Shown piece by piece: positions 24,431 through 35,371 of a stretch of 64,000 nucleotides of DNA. Position 1 is the stretch's first letter. The number at the start of each line of letters is the position of its first letter. The notes under the pieces were generated by a model. It saw only the letters and a program-made list of their open reading frames with translations, did not search any database and was not told the DNA's origin. Source of the stretch: Acidobacteriota bacterium (GTDB taxonomy: Bacteria > Acidobacteriota > Aminicenantia > Aminicenantales > Saccharicenantaceae); NCBI GenBank assembly GCA_039683095.1, contig JBDKSB010000012.1, positions 1-64,000 on the forward strand, read 5' to 3'. The position numbers were made by a program, and so were the translations under genes.

Positions 24431-25249
24431 TCAGTAGAGGACGGCGGCTTCGCCGAGCGCGGCGACACGCTTGTCGAGCCAGGCGATGATCAGGTCGCGC
24501 CGGGCCAGCACGGCCGCGATCTCGTCGCCGTTCAGGTATTCGCCGGCCGTCGCCCGGAGGCTCTCCCCGGTCAGGCCCTTGAGGGCCTCGACGAACGTCC
24601 GGGGCAGGCTGGCCATGATGAAGGTCGGCCCTTCCCGGAATTTCTCGTCGTAGATGAGCTTCCTTTTCGTCGCGAACGACCGGGAGTGGTCGATGAGGAA
24701 CATCCGCCAGTCGTCGGTGACGAGGTAGTTCCTCTGGTGGCGGTCGATGTTGTAGATGAGGTTGTCGAAGGCCCGCTGCAGGCAGAGGTCCCGGGCGAAC
24801 GCGGCGGCCCTGGCCGGCGGCGGGACGAGCTTCTTCTTCATGATCGTTTCCAGGCTCTGCCAGTATTCGACCCAGACCTGGCACGACCCGCGGTCGTTCC
24901 GGAACTCCCGCTCGACCGTGGGCGGGACCATGTGGAGGCCCAGGGCGCGGCTCAGTCGGTAGGCGGCGATCTCGCCCTTCCAGGTCTCCCTGAACCCGGC
25001 GACCCTCTCCCCGAGCGCGTTCTTCCACAGGGCTTTGTGCCGGATCCCGTCCTTCTCGAGCGTCAGCTCCCAGGGACTGGTCACGGCCAGGGGCCCGGTC
25101 AGCTGCTTCTGGCCGACGACCGCGGCCGTCTTGAGGAAATCCTCCCACCTGTCGTAGCCGGCCTGTTCGGCGGCGGTGAACTGGGCCGTCAGGCTGGCGC
25201 CGGCTGACAGGGCCGCGACGGCCGCGAAGACAAGGATCGATCTTTTCAT
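24431..25249 (-). CDS. Exported kinase-like protein (PI3K/HipA/Fam20-type fold suspected)
   Basis: The 272-residue protein starts with a clear signal peptide (residues 1-22). Residues 162-190 carry a kinase-like catalytic signature: FDNLIYNIDRHQRNYLV (Asp169, Asn174), then MFLIDHSRSF (Asp187), which resembles the D-x-x-H-x-x-N and DxG-like motifs of PI3/4-kinase, HipA and Fam20 proteins. An upstream WKGEIAAYRLSRALGL helix could supply the Glu. If active it would phosphorylate a protein or lipid outside the cytoplasm. The family is assigned from these motifs only. It is convergent with the S46 gene. Confidence 0.6.
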   Translation of the reverse strand: MKRSILVFAAVAALSAGASLTAQFTAAEQAGYDRWEDFLKTAAVVGQKQLTGPLAVTSPWELTLEKDGIRHKALWKNALGERVAGFRETWKGEIAAYRLSRALGLHMVPPTVEREFRNDRGSCQVWVEYWQSLETIMKKKLVPPPARAAAFARDLCLQRAFDNLIYNIDRHQRNYLVTDDWRMFLIDHSRSFATKRKLIYDEKFREGPTFIMASLPRTFVEALKGLTGESLRATAGEYLNGDEIAAVLARRDLIIAWLDKRVAALGEAAVLY

Positions 25250-25350
25250 GGCCCTTCCCTCCCCCCGTCACTTTGCTCCGGCCGGAGTGTAAGCCGGGAA
25301 CGGCGGCCCTGTCAACAGGGAAAGGGACGGGCGGACCGAAGACGGGCAAA

Positions 25351-25379
25351 TTGACTTCCCGGGGCCTTTTTGCTAATTA
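25351..25379 (+). promoter_or_regulatory. Sigma-70 promoter for secA, probably leaderless
   Basis: TTGACT (25351-25356) and TAATTA (25374-25379) are 17 nt apart. Transcription should begin at about 25386, at or next to the ATG at 25387. No Shine-Dalgarno precedes the ATG. Confidence 0.65.
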
Positions 25380-25386
25380 ATGGTAA

Positions 25387-27978
<2,592 letters not shown>

Positions 27979-28000
27979 TCCAGGGAGCCAAGGAGGAGCC

Positions 28001-29467
28001 ATGCTCGACGACAAGATCAGGGAAGCCCTCACCTTCGACGACGTTCTCATCCTGCCGGCCAAGTCCGACGTCGCGCCCGCCCAGGCCGTGGTCACCACCC
28101 GGCTGAGCCGCCACATCACCCTCAACATCCCCGTCGTCAGCGCGGCCATGGACACCGTGACCCTGTCGCGGATGGCCATCGCCCTGGCCCAGCAGGGCGG
28201 CCTCGGCGTCATCCACCGCAACATGTCCATCGAGAGCCAGGCCGAGGAGGTCGACAAGGTCAAGCGGCACGAGAGCGGCATGGTCGTCGAGCCCATCACC
28301 CTGCGGCCCCAGGACACGGTCGGCCGGGCCCTCGAGGTCATGAGGGAGCACCACATCTCCGGCCTGCCCATCACCGACGGATCGAACCAGCTCGTCGGCA
28401 TACTGACCAACCGCGACATCCGCTTCGAGAGCCGCCTGAGCCTGCCGGTCGAGAAGATCATGACCCGCAAGCTCGTCACCGTCCCGGTCGGGACGTCGCT
28501 CGAGGACGCCGAGAAGGTCTTCCACGAGCACAAGATCGAGAAGCTCCTCGTCGTCGACGAGGGCTACCACCTCAAGGGCCTGATCACCTACAAGGACATC
28601 CTCAAACGCATCCAGTATCCCGACGCGGCCAAGGACAGCCTGGGGCGGCTGAGGGTCGGGGCCGCCGTCGGCGTCGGCGCCGATTTCCTCGACCGGGCCC
28701 GGGCCCTGGTCGCGGTCAAGTGCGACGTCATCGTCGTCGACAACGCCCACGGCCATTCGCGGCGCGTCCTCGACACCGTCCGGACGCTCAAGAAGGAGTT
28801 CCCGAACCAGGAGATCATCGCCGGCAACATCGGCACGGCCCGGGCGGCCGAGGAGCTCGTCGACCTCGGCGTCGACGCGGTCAAGGTCGGGGTCGGGCCC
28901 GGCTCGATCTGCACGACCCGGATCATCACCGGCGCCGGCATCCCCCAGGTCACGGCCATCGCCGACGTCTACGAGGTGACGGGGAAGGCGGGCATCCCGC
29001 TCATCGCCGACGGCGGCATCAAGTACTCCGGCGACGTGACCAAGGCCATCGCGGCCGGCGCGGACACGATCATGCTCGGCAACCTGCTGGCCGGGACCGA
29101 GGAGGCCCCGGGCGAGGTCGTCATGTACCAGGGCCGGGCCTACAAGATGTACCGGGGCATGGGCTCGATCGCGGTCATGAAGGAGGGCAAGAGCAGCGAC
29201 CGCTACCAGCAGGACCTGCAGCCCACCGCCGCCAAGCTCGTCCCCGAGGGCATCGAGGGCCGGGTCCCCTACAAGGGCAGCACCACGGTCATCGTCCAGA
29301 TGCTCGTCGGCGGGCTCAAGGCCGGCATGGGCTACGCCGGCTGCCGGACGATCGAGGAGCTCAAGGCCAACGCCCGCTTCATCAAGATCACCCAGGCCTC
29401 GCTCAAGGAGAGCCACGTCCACGACGTGGTCATCACCCAGGAGGCGCCGAACTATCATCTCGACTGA
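28001..29467 (+). CDS. guaB: IMP dehydrogenase
   Basis: The 488-residue enzyme has the TIM-barrel core with two CBS domains inserted at residues about 95-210 ([20 protein letters not shown] and onward). The catalytic loop [13 protein letters not shown] holds the active Cys, and the flap [16 protein letters not shown] follows. It oxidises IMP to XMP with NAD+, the first committed step of GMP synthesis. GGAGG lies before the ATG. It is probably co-transcribed with secA. Confidence 0.98.
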   Translation: MLDDKIREALTFDDVLILPAKSDVAPAQAVVTTRLSRHITLNIPVVSAAMDTVTLSRMAIALAQQGGLGVIHRNMSIESQAEEVDKVKRHESGMVVEPITLRPQDTVGRALEVMREHHISGLPITDGSNQLVGILTNRDIRFESRLSLPVEKIMTRKLVTVPVGTSLEDAEKVFHEHKIEKLLVVDEGYHLKGLITYKDILKRIQYPDAAKDSLGRLRVGAAVGVGADFLDRARALVAVKCDVIVVDNAHGHSRRVLDTVRTLKKEFPNQEIIAGNIGTARAAEELVDLGVDAVKVGVGPGSICTTRIITGAGIPQVTAIADVYEVTGKAGIPLIADGGIKYSGDVTKAIAAGADTIMLGNLLAGTEEAPGEVVMYQGRAYKMYRGMGSIAVMKEGKSSDRYQQDLQPTAAKLVPEGIEGRVPYKGSTTVIVQMLVGGLKAGMGYAGCRTIEELKANARFIKITQASLKESHVHDVVITQEAPNYHLD

Positions 29468-29497
29468 GCGCTGACGGAACGCTCGAAAGGGGGGGCG

Positions 29498-29911
29498 ATG
29501 TCCGACTACGCGATCAAGACCGTTCTGGCCGTTGTGCTTCTGGGGACGGGCCTCTGCGCCTTCCTGGCCATGATGGCCCGATTCGGCCGGCCGGGAGACG
29601 AAGCCCGGTCGGAACGGCTCCGCCGGCTCCACAAGAAGGCCGGCTGGGCCTTCGTCGTCATCCTGGCGCCTCTGGCCGCCCTGGGCGCGAACTTCCTGGT
29701 TGAGATAGGCGACGGCCTCCCGACCCGCGGCGCCTTCCATTTCGTCCTGGCCGCCGGGCTGGTCGCCGTCCTGCTGGTCAAGCTCCTGATCGTCAAGGCC
29801 TACCGCCAGCAGCTTCGCTTCGCGCCCGCCCTGGGCATGACGGTCTTCGCCCTGACCCTGGTCATCTTCCTGATCACGGCGGGGTATTTCGTCCTGATCA
29901 AGCTCCTTTGA
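29498..29911 (+). CDS. Four-helix membrane protein, possibly cytochrome b561-like
   Basis: The 137-residue protein has four transmembrane helices at about residues 7-26, 49-70, 80-100 and 112-135. The LRRLHKKAGWAF motif before helix 2 and the RGAFHFVLA His before helix 3 have the spacing of heme-ligating His residues in small b561/ferric-reductase-like proteins, but only two His are seen. I make no firm functional call. It follows guaB by 30 nt and its end overlaps the convergent panD gene by 14 nt. Confidence 0.65.
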   Translation: MSDYAIKTVLAVVLLGTGLCAFLAMMARFGRPGDEARSERLRRLHKKAGWAFVVILAPLAALGANFLVEIGDGLPTRGAFHFVLAAGLVAVLLVKLLIVKAYRQQLRFAPALGMTVFALTLVIFLITAGYFVLIKLL

Positions 29912-30260
29912 CCTCGGCGATGCGGTTGCCCTCCCCCATCAGGACGACCTTCGGCCCGAACGTTTCCATCTCGTTCTCGTCCATGTAGCCGTAGGCGGCG
30001 ATGATGACGATGTCCCCCACCGAGACCTTGTGGGCCGCGGCGCCGAAGACCCCGACCTGCCGCGAGCCCTTCTCGCCGCGGATGATGTAGGTCGTGAAGC
30101 GCTTGCCGTTGGTGACGTTCCAGACCTCGATCCGCTCGTAGGGCCGCAGCCCCGCGGCCGTCATGACCTCCTCGTCGAGGGACAGGCTGCCCTCGTACGC
30201 GACATCGACCAGGGTGACCGTGGCCCGGTGGACCTTGGAACGCAGGAAGGCTCTGAGCAT
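29898..30260 (-). CDS. panD: Aspartate 1-decarboxylase
   Basis: The 120-residue proenzyme starts MLRAFLRSKVHRATVT and contains YEGSLSLD, where autocleavage between Gly24 and Ser25 makes the pyruvoyl cofactor; the downstream RFTTYII and GDIVIIAAYG strands fit the double-psi barrel. It makes beta-alanine from aspartate for pantothenate synthesis. Length is normal. It is the last gene of the panB-panC-panD operon, 10 nt after panC. Confidence 0.97.
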   Translation of the reverse strand: MLRAFLRSKVHRATVTLVDVAYEGSLSLDEEVMTAAGLRPYERIEVWNVTNGKRFTTYIIRGEKGSRQVGVFGAAAHKVSVGDIVIIAAYGYMDENEMETFGPKVVLMGEGNRIAEVKGA

Positions 30261-30270
30261 GGGATCCTCC

Positions 30271-31116
30271 TCAGGCGTGAAGCCGGACGTTGTCGATCAG
30301 GCGGGTCGCCCCGACGAAGACGGCCAGGGCCAGGAGGACCTCGCCGCGGAGCTCGGCGACGGGCTCGAGCGTCTCCGGATCGACGGCCTCGACGTAGTCG
30401 ATCCGGGCCAGCGGCTCGCCCTCGATGACCGAGCGGACGCCCGCGACCAGCCTGGCCCCGTCGCTCTCCCCCGCCGCGACGGCCTTCTCCGCCCAGCGCA
30501 GCGCGGTCGAGAGGACCAGGGCGGCTTTCCGCTCCGCGGGCGAAAGATAAGCGTTCCGCGAGCTCAGGGCCAGGCCGTCGGGCTCGCGCACGAGCGGACA
30601 GGCCACGACATCGACGTCGAGGTCGAGGTCCCGGGCCAGCCGCCGAACGATCACGAGCTGCTGGGCGTCCTTGGCCCCGAAGTAAGCGCGGTCGGGAGCG
30701 ACGATGTTGAAGAGCTTGAGGACGACCGTCGCCACGCCCCGAAAGTGCCCGGGCCGGGACCCGCCGCAGAGCCGGTCCTGAAGATCCTCGACCTGGACAT
30801 AGGTCCGGAAGCCAGCCGGGTACATCTCCGCGGCGTCGGGATGGAACAGGGCCTCGACGCCCGCCTGACGCAGGCAGACCGCGTCCTTGTCCAGGTCCCG
30901 GGGATACTTCTGGAAGTCCTCTTTCGGGCCGAACTGGGCCGGGTTGACGAAGATGCTGACGACCGTGACGTCGTCCCTCTCCCTCGACGCGCGGACCAGG
31001 CTGAGGTGCCCTTCGTGGAGGCAGCCCATGGTCGGGACGAGGCCGATCCGCTTCCCTTCCCGGCGCCACCCGCGGCAGAGGGCCTTCATCTCGGCGACGG
31101 TCTTGACGATGGTCAT
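30271..31116 (-). CDS. panC: Pantothenate synthetase
   Basis: The 281-residue enzyme shows VPTMGCLHEGHLSLVRAS (the ATP-binding HIGH-like motif), SIFVNPAQFGPKEDFQKYPR, the FGAKDAQQLVIVRRLARDL segment and LSSRNAYLS. It joins pantoate and beta-alanine using ATP. The ATG overlaps the panB stop (31113-31116), showing translational coupling, and panD follows. No unusual residues noticed. Confidence 0.97.
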   Translation of the reverse strand: MTIVKTVAEMKALCRGWRREGKRIGLVPTMGCLHEGHLSLVRASRERDDVTVVSIFVNPAQFGPKEDFQKYPRDLDKDAVCLRQAGVEALFHPDAAEMYPAGFRTYVQVEDLQDRLCGGSRPGHFRGVATVVLKLFNIVAPDRAYFGAKDAQQLVIVRRLARDLDLDVDVVACPLVREPDGLALSSRNAYLSPAERKAALVLSTALRWAEKAVAAGESDGARLVAGVRSVIEGEPLARIDYVEAVDPETLEPVAELRGEVLLALAVFVGATRLIDNVRLHA

Positions 31117-32000
31117 TTCCTGACCCTCCTCTTCGAGGCCGCGGCCGCCGCCTTCGCCAGCTCGTCCGCCACCTCGGGCTTGATATGGTAGGAGGTTTCG
31201 TCGTCGGGGAAGCGTCCGGCCCGGACGTCCCCGGCGTAGGCCGCCACGGCCCCGCTGATGACGCCGTGGATGTCGGCGTAGGCGCGGACGAACCTGGGCA
31301 TGTAGCCGGTCGAGAAGCCCAGCATGTCGTGGATAACGAGGACCTGGCCGTCGCAGGCCGGGCCGGCCCCGATGCCGATCGTGGGGATGCGCACGGCCCG
31401 GGTGACCTCGGCGCCGACCTCGATCGGCACCGATTCGACGACGACGGCGAAGGCCCCGGCCCGCTCGAGGTTCCGGGCGTCCTCGACGATGCGCCGAGCC
31501 TCCTCGACGGCCGCGCCGCGGACCCGGAAGCGGCCGAGGCGATGGATGGATTGGGGCGTCAGCCCGACGTGGCCCATGACCGGGATCTCGGCCTCGACCA
31601 TGGCCTCGACGAGCTTCAGCCGCTTCTTCGACGCCCCCTCGATCTTGACCGCCGCTGCGCCGCCCTCCTTGATGAACCGGGAGGCGTTGCGGATGGTCTC
31701 GTCGGCGCTCAGGTGGAACGAGAAATAGGGCATGTCGCCGACGACCAGGGCCCGCCGGACCGCCCGGGTCACGGCCCGGGTATGGTGGATCATCTCGTCC
31801 ATGGTCACGGGCACGGTGTTCTCGTAGCCCAGCACGACCATGCCCAGGGAGTCCCCGACGAGGACGATGTCGACGCCGGTCTCGTCCAGGATCTTGGCCG
31901 TGGGATGATCATAAGCCGTCAGGCAGACGATCTTTGGGCCCCCGGCCTTCCGGGCCTGGAGCAGGGGGATGGTGACGCGTTCGTCGGGCGAGTTGGCCAT
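31113..32000 (-). CDS. panB: 3-methyl-2-oxobutanoate hydroxymethyltransferase
   Basis: The 295-residue TIM-barrel enzyme has VCLTAYDHPTAKILDETGVD, the metal-site DSLGMVVLG, VKIEGA, MGHVGLTPQSIHRLG and IGIGAGPACDGQVLVIHDML. It transfers a hydroxymethyl group from methylene-tetrahydrofolate to make ketopantoate. A longer frame exists, but the ATG at 32000 has AGGA seven bases upstream and gives the standard N-terminus. It heads panB-panC-panD. Confidence 0.97.
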   Translation of the reverse strand: MANSPDERVTIPLLQARKAGGPKIVCLTAYDHPTAKILDETGVDIVLVGDSLGMVVLGYENTVPVTMDEMIHHTRAVTRAVRRALVVGDMPYFSFHLSADETIRNASRFIKEGGAAAVKIEGASKKRLKLVEAMVEAEIPVMGHVGLTPQSIHRLGRFRVRGAAVEEARRIVEDARNLERAGAFAVVVESVPIEVGAEVTRAVRIPTIGIGAGPACDGQVLVIHDMLGFSTGYMPRFVRAYADIHGVISGAVAAYAGDVRAGRFPDDETSYHIKPEVADELAKAAAAASKRRVRK

Positions 32001-32128
32001 TGTCCGTCCTTTCTCCCCATCCCGCCTGGCGCGGGATTGAGGTAAAGTCTGTCGCCGCCGCGAAATGTCCGGTCCCGGGGCGGACGCGCCGCCTCCGGGC
32101 CTCATCCGGGAACTATATTCTACGCCTT

Positions 32129-32806
32129 TCAGCCTTTTTTTGCGCCCTTGCCCCCGTAGCTCTGGGGGACGTAGTAGAGCGAGGCCTTCTTCATGTCGCG
32201 CAGCTGGTCGAGGAGGTCGAGGACGTCCTCCTCCCGGCCGAAGTCGATGTCGTCGGCCTTGACCACGAGCAGGGGCGCCCCCTGGTAGTTGAAGAAGAAA
32301 TAGTCGAAGGCCTCGACGATGTCCTCGAGGTACTTTTCGGAGATGTTCTTCTCGATCGAGTCCCCTTCCCTGGCGACGCGCCGGACGAGCGAGCCAAGCG
32401 AGATCTGCAGGTAGATGACGAGGTCGGGCTTGGGGACGCGCTCGGCCAGGATGCCGTAGATCTTCTCGTAAACGAGCAGCTCGTCGTCCGAGAGGGTCTG
32501 GTAGGCATAGATCTTGTCCTTCTCGAAAAGGTAGTCGCAGATGATCCGGTCGACGAACAGGTCCCTCTGGAGGAGGCGGACCTGCTGGTTGTAGCGGTTG
32601 GCCAGGAAGACGAGCTGGGTCAAGAAGGCCGAGCCCTCGCGCTCGTTGTAGAAATCCTTGATATAGGGGTTGCCGACGTTGTCCAGGATAACCTTGCCGC
32701 CGATCCGCTGGGCCAGGACGTTGGCCAATTGGGTCTTCTTGGACCGGAAGACGCCCTCGACGGCGATATGCTTGAACGGGACCTCGAGCGCGCTCTTCAT
32801 ACCCAT
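32129..32806 (-). CDS. Deoxynucleoside-kinase-family protein with an altered P-loop
   Basis: The 225-residue protein follows the bacterial dNK family outside the P-loop: VDRIICDYLFEKDKIYAY matches the vSDyifdKdriFA region, and DLVIYLQISLGSLVRRVA plus the ...YLEDIVEAFDYFFFNY lid region follow. The P-loop, normally GxxGxGKT, reads GVFRSKKT (residues 18-25): two of its glycines are Arg21 and Lys23. That should impair nucleotide binding unless compensated. It lies upstream of panB on the same strand with its own promoter. Met3 is an alternative start. Its substrate is unknown. Confidence 0.75.
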   Translation of the reverse strand: MGMKSALEVPFKHIAVEGVFRSKKTQLANVLAQRIGGKVILDNVGNPYIKDFYNEREGSAFLTQLVFLANRYNQQVRLLQRDLFVDRIICDYLFEKDKIYAYQTLSDDELLVYEKIYGILAERVPKPDLVIYLQISLGSLVRRVAREGDSIEKNISEKYLEDIVEAFDYFFFNYQGAPLLVVKADDIDFGREEDVLDLLDQLRDMKKASLYYVPQSYGGKGAKKG

Positions 32807-32821
32807 CTTGAAATCGATTAG

Positions 32822-32850
32822 GTTATAACCGAACTCTGACTGTAAGTCAA
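32822..32850 (-). promoter_or_regulatory. Sigma-70 promoter for the dNK-like gene
   Basis: On the minus strand TTGACT (32845-32850) and TATAAC (32822-32827) are 17 nt apart. The start of transcription should be near 32815, only about 9-15 nt before the candidate ATGs (32806 or 32800). Confidence 0.65.
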
Positions 32851-32885
32851 CGGCCGCCGGGGGCCCGGGCAGGTCCCTGCCGGGC

Positions 32886-33089
32886 TCAAGCCTGGGTCTT
32901 GGGCTGCTGGGGGACGACGATCCAGGCGATGATGTAGAAGAAGGTCATCGGGAACAGGGCCGTCACCAGGGTCAGGCCGACGCAGAGCAAGCGGACGATC
33001 GAGACGTCGACGTCGAAGTACTCGGCCAGGCCGCCGCAGACGCCGCCGAGCATCTTCTGGCTGACTGAACGATAAAGCCTTTTGGCCAT
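32886..33089 (-). CDS. PspC-domain membrane protein
   Basis: The 67-residue protein is one PspC domain: KRLYRSVSQKMLGGVCGGLA, then EYFDVDVSIVRLLCVGLTLV and a membrane helix ending IIAWIVVPQQP. PspC proteins are small inner-membrane factors of phage-shock/envelope-stress responses. No pspA or pspF is nearby. GGAGG lies before the ATG. It is divergent from the AOR gene, and a TATAAT lies at about 33136 on its strand. Confidence 0.92.
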   Translation of the reverse strand: MAKRLYRSVSQKMLGGVCGGLAEYFDVDVSIVRLLCVGLTLVTALFPMTFFYIIAWIVVPQQPKTQA

Positions 33090-33195
33090 TGCGCGTTCCT
33101 CCTCTCTTGGGGCTCGCGGTCCCCGTTCACCTGATTATACGAGAATCGCATCCTTTTCGCCCGGAAAAGGAAAGAAAATGTCACCACGCAGCGCC

Positions 33196-33224
33196 TTGAC
33201 TCCGGGAGCGCCTCCGGTTACGAT
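33196..33224 (+). promoter_or_regulatory. Sigma-70 promoter for the AOR operon
   Basis: TTGACT (33196-33201) and TACGAT (33219-33224) are 17 nt apart. Transcription near 33231 rules out starts upstream of 33262 for the oxidoreductase gene. Confidence 0.6.
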
Positions 33225-33261
33225 TGAGAGGGTTATTTTCATCTCCGGAAAGGACGTCATC

Positions 33262-35100
33262 ATGAACGGTTGGACCGGACGATTCCTGCGGGTCAACCTG
33301 ACCACAAGAACCTATAAAACGGAGCCCTTCAGCGAGGATTTCGCGCGCAAATGGATCGGCGGCCGGGGCTTCGCGGTCAAGATCCTGTTCGACGAGCTCG
33401 CCCCCGGCATCGACCCCCTCGGCCCGGACAACAAGTTCATTGTCGCCCTCGGCCCCATCGCCGGCATCCCGGCCCCCAACACAGGGAAAGCGGTCGTGGC
33501 CGGCAAGTCGCCGAGCACGGGCGGCTACGGCGACGGCAACCTCGGGACCCGGGTCGCCGAGCAGCTCCGGAAGGCGGGCTACGACGTCCTGATCGTCGAG
33601 GGCCGGGCCGCCTCCCCGACCATGCTTTACATCGAAGACGACAAGGTCGAGTTCCTGCCGGCCGACGCGGTCTGGGGCAAGGGCACCTACGAGACGAACG
33701 ACTGGATCTACGCCAGGTATGGCAAGGGTGTCGGCGTCCTCAACATCGGCCAGGGGGGCGAGAACCTGGTCCGTTACGCCGTCGTCCGCAGCCTGGAGGG
33801 ACGGGCCGGCGGCCGCACCGGCATGGGCGCGGTCATGGGCTCCAAGCTCCTCAAGGCCATCGTCGTCAAGGGCACGAAGCCGATCCCCCAGGCCGATCCG
33901 GCCGGCATGAAGAAGGTCGGCACGGACGACCTGCGGGAGGTTCACGCCATCGACAAGAAGACGGGCTGGTCGATCCAGAGCACCAACGGGGTCCTCGCCT
34001 GGTGCAACGAGGTGGCCGCCCTGCCGGTGCGGAACTTCCGCAAGACTCACCACCCGGACGCCTGGAAGTGCGACGGCGAGCGGCTGAACAACGCCCGCAT
34101 CGCCACCTACGGCTGCCCCAACTGCACCATGCGCTGCGGCATCACCATCCGCGACGAAGAGGGCCGCGAGTCCGAGCTCGACTACGAGAACGTCGGCCTG
34201 CTCGGCCCCAACCTGGAGATCTTCGACCTGCCCCCGATCGGCTCGCTGAATTACATGTGCGACGACTACGGCGTGGACACGATGTCGGGCGGCTGCGTCC
34301 TCAGCTTCTACGCCGACGCCGTCGACCGCGGCGCCGCGCCCGGCAGCCTCCGGTTCGGCGACACGGCCGGCTTCAAGAAGCTCCTGACCTCGATCGCCCT
34401 GCGCCAGGGCGAGATCGGCAATATCCTGGCCGAGGGTTCCATGCGGGCCGCGCGCAAGTTCGGCCACGGCTCGATCGACTACGCCATGCAGGTCAAGGGC
34501 CTCGAGGTCGCCGCCTACAACTGCAAGTTCATCCCGGGCATGGCCCTGGCCTTCGGGGTCAGCCCCATCGGCGCCCACCACAAGGAGTCGTGGGTCATCA
34601 CCTTCGAGCTCAAACAGTCCGTGCGCGAATCCTACGGCCCGGAAAAGGCCCGGAAGGTCATCGAGCTCCAGCGCATCCGCGGCGGCCTTTTCGAATCCAT
34701 CGTCGCCTGCCGCTTTCCCTGGATCGAGAACGGCTGGAGCCTCGAGCACTACCCCAAGTACTTCAAGCTCGTCAGCGGGCTCGATTGGACCCTGGACGAC
34801 TTCTGGACCGTCTCGGACCGGATCTACGCCATGATCAAGCTCTTCTGGCTCCGGGAATATCCCGGGACCGATCGCCGGCTCGATTATCCCCCGGCCGTCT
34901 GGTTCGACCCGGCGAACGTCGACACCGAGGGCCCCATCGCCGGCAAGTGCCTCGAGTACGACAAGTACGACGCGCTCCTCCAGCACTATTACGACCAGCG
35001 GGGCTACGACCGGCGCGGCATCCCGACCAAGGAGACCCTGAAGCGGCTGGGCGTCGCCGCGGAGGGCCTGGCGGCGGAAAAATACGGGTCGCTCACATGA
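33262..35100 (+). CDS. aor: Tungsten/molybdopterin aldehyde:ferredoxin oxidoreductase family protein
   Basis: The 612-residue protein shows the AOR N-domain MNGWTGRFLRVNLTT and the WIGGRGFAVKILFDEL pterin-binding region, then domain 2/3 with the [4Fe-4S] ligands CPNCTMRC (residues about 289-296) and a fourth Cys in FESIVACRFPW. It oxidises an aldehyde to the acid with ferredoxin as acceptor, using a bis-pterin W or Mo centre. The substrate class is not fixed by sequence. AGGA and a matching promoter support the ATG at 33262. A MoaD-like gene overlaps its stop, and mobB lies nearby. Confidence 0.92.
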   Translation: MNGWTGRFLRVNLTTRTYKTEPFSEDFARKWIGGRGFAVKILFDELAPGIDPLGPDNKFIVALGPIAGIPAPNTGKAVVAGKSPSTGGYGDGNLGTRVAEQLRKAGYDVLIVEGRAASPTMLYIEDDKVEFLPADAVWGKGTYETNDWIYARYGKGVGVLNIGQGGENLVRYAVVRSLEGRAGGRTGMGAVMGSKLLKAIVVKGTKPIPQADPAGMKKVGTDDLREVHAIDKKTGWSIQSTNGVLAWCNEVAALPVRNFRKTHHPDAWKCDGERLNNARIATYGCPNCTMRCGITIRDEEGRESELDYENVGLLGPNLEIFDLPPIGSLNYMCDDYGVDTMSGGCVLSFYADAVDRGAAPGSLRFGDTAGFKKLLTSIALRQGEIGNILAEGSMRAARKFGHGSIDYAMQVKGLEVAAYNCKFIPGMALAFGVSPIGAHHKESWVITFELKQSVRESYGPEKARKVIELQRIRGGLFESIVACRFPWIENGWSLEHYPKYFKLVSGLDWTLDDFWTVSDRIYAMIKLFWLREYPGTDRRLDYPPAVWFDPANVDTEGPIAGKCLEYDKYDALLQHYYDQRGYDRRGIPTKETLKRLGVAAEGLAAEKYGSLT

Positions 35101-35324
35101 AGGTCACGGTCAAGCTCATCGGGCCGTTCATCCAGATCTTCGGCTTCGGCGAGAAAGCGCTGGACGTCCCGGCCGGGACGACCGCCGACGACCTCGTCGG
35201 CCTGGCCGGCGTCGACAAGTCCAGGCCCAGGATCGTCACCCGGAACGGCCGGGCCGTCGGGCCGGGCGAAGCCCTGGCCGACGGCGACCGGATCGCGATC
35301 TCGCCGATCTATTCGGGAGGCTGA
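35097..35324 (+). CDS. MoaD/ThiS-like sulfur carrier protein
   Basis: The 75-residue beta-grasp protein ends in SPIYSGG, the diglycine tail that is activated as thiocarboxylate. Its N-terminus MKVTVKLIGPFIQIFG and the GEALADGDRIAI strand match MoaD-type carriers placed directly after AOR genes. It should supply sulfur for the pterin cofactor of the adjacent oxidoreductase. The ATG overlaps the aor stop. Confidence 0.85.
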   Translation: MKVTVKLIGPFIQIFGFGEKALDVPAGTTADDLVGLAGVDKSRPRIVTRNGRAVGPGEALADGDRIAISPIYSGG

Positions 35325-35371
35325 GCCGGCCTGCGTCCGTCCGGGGCCGGGAACGAAAAAGGATTTTCGCC

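Noticed and set aside
33082-33261. Longer N-terminus for the aldehyde:ferredoxin oxidoreductase
   Set aside because: The promoter at 33196-33224 lies inside this stretch, and family proteins start at the MNGWTGRFL segment encoded from 33262.
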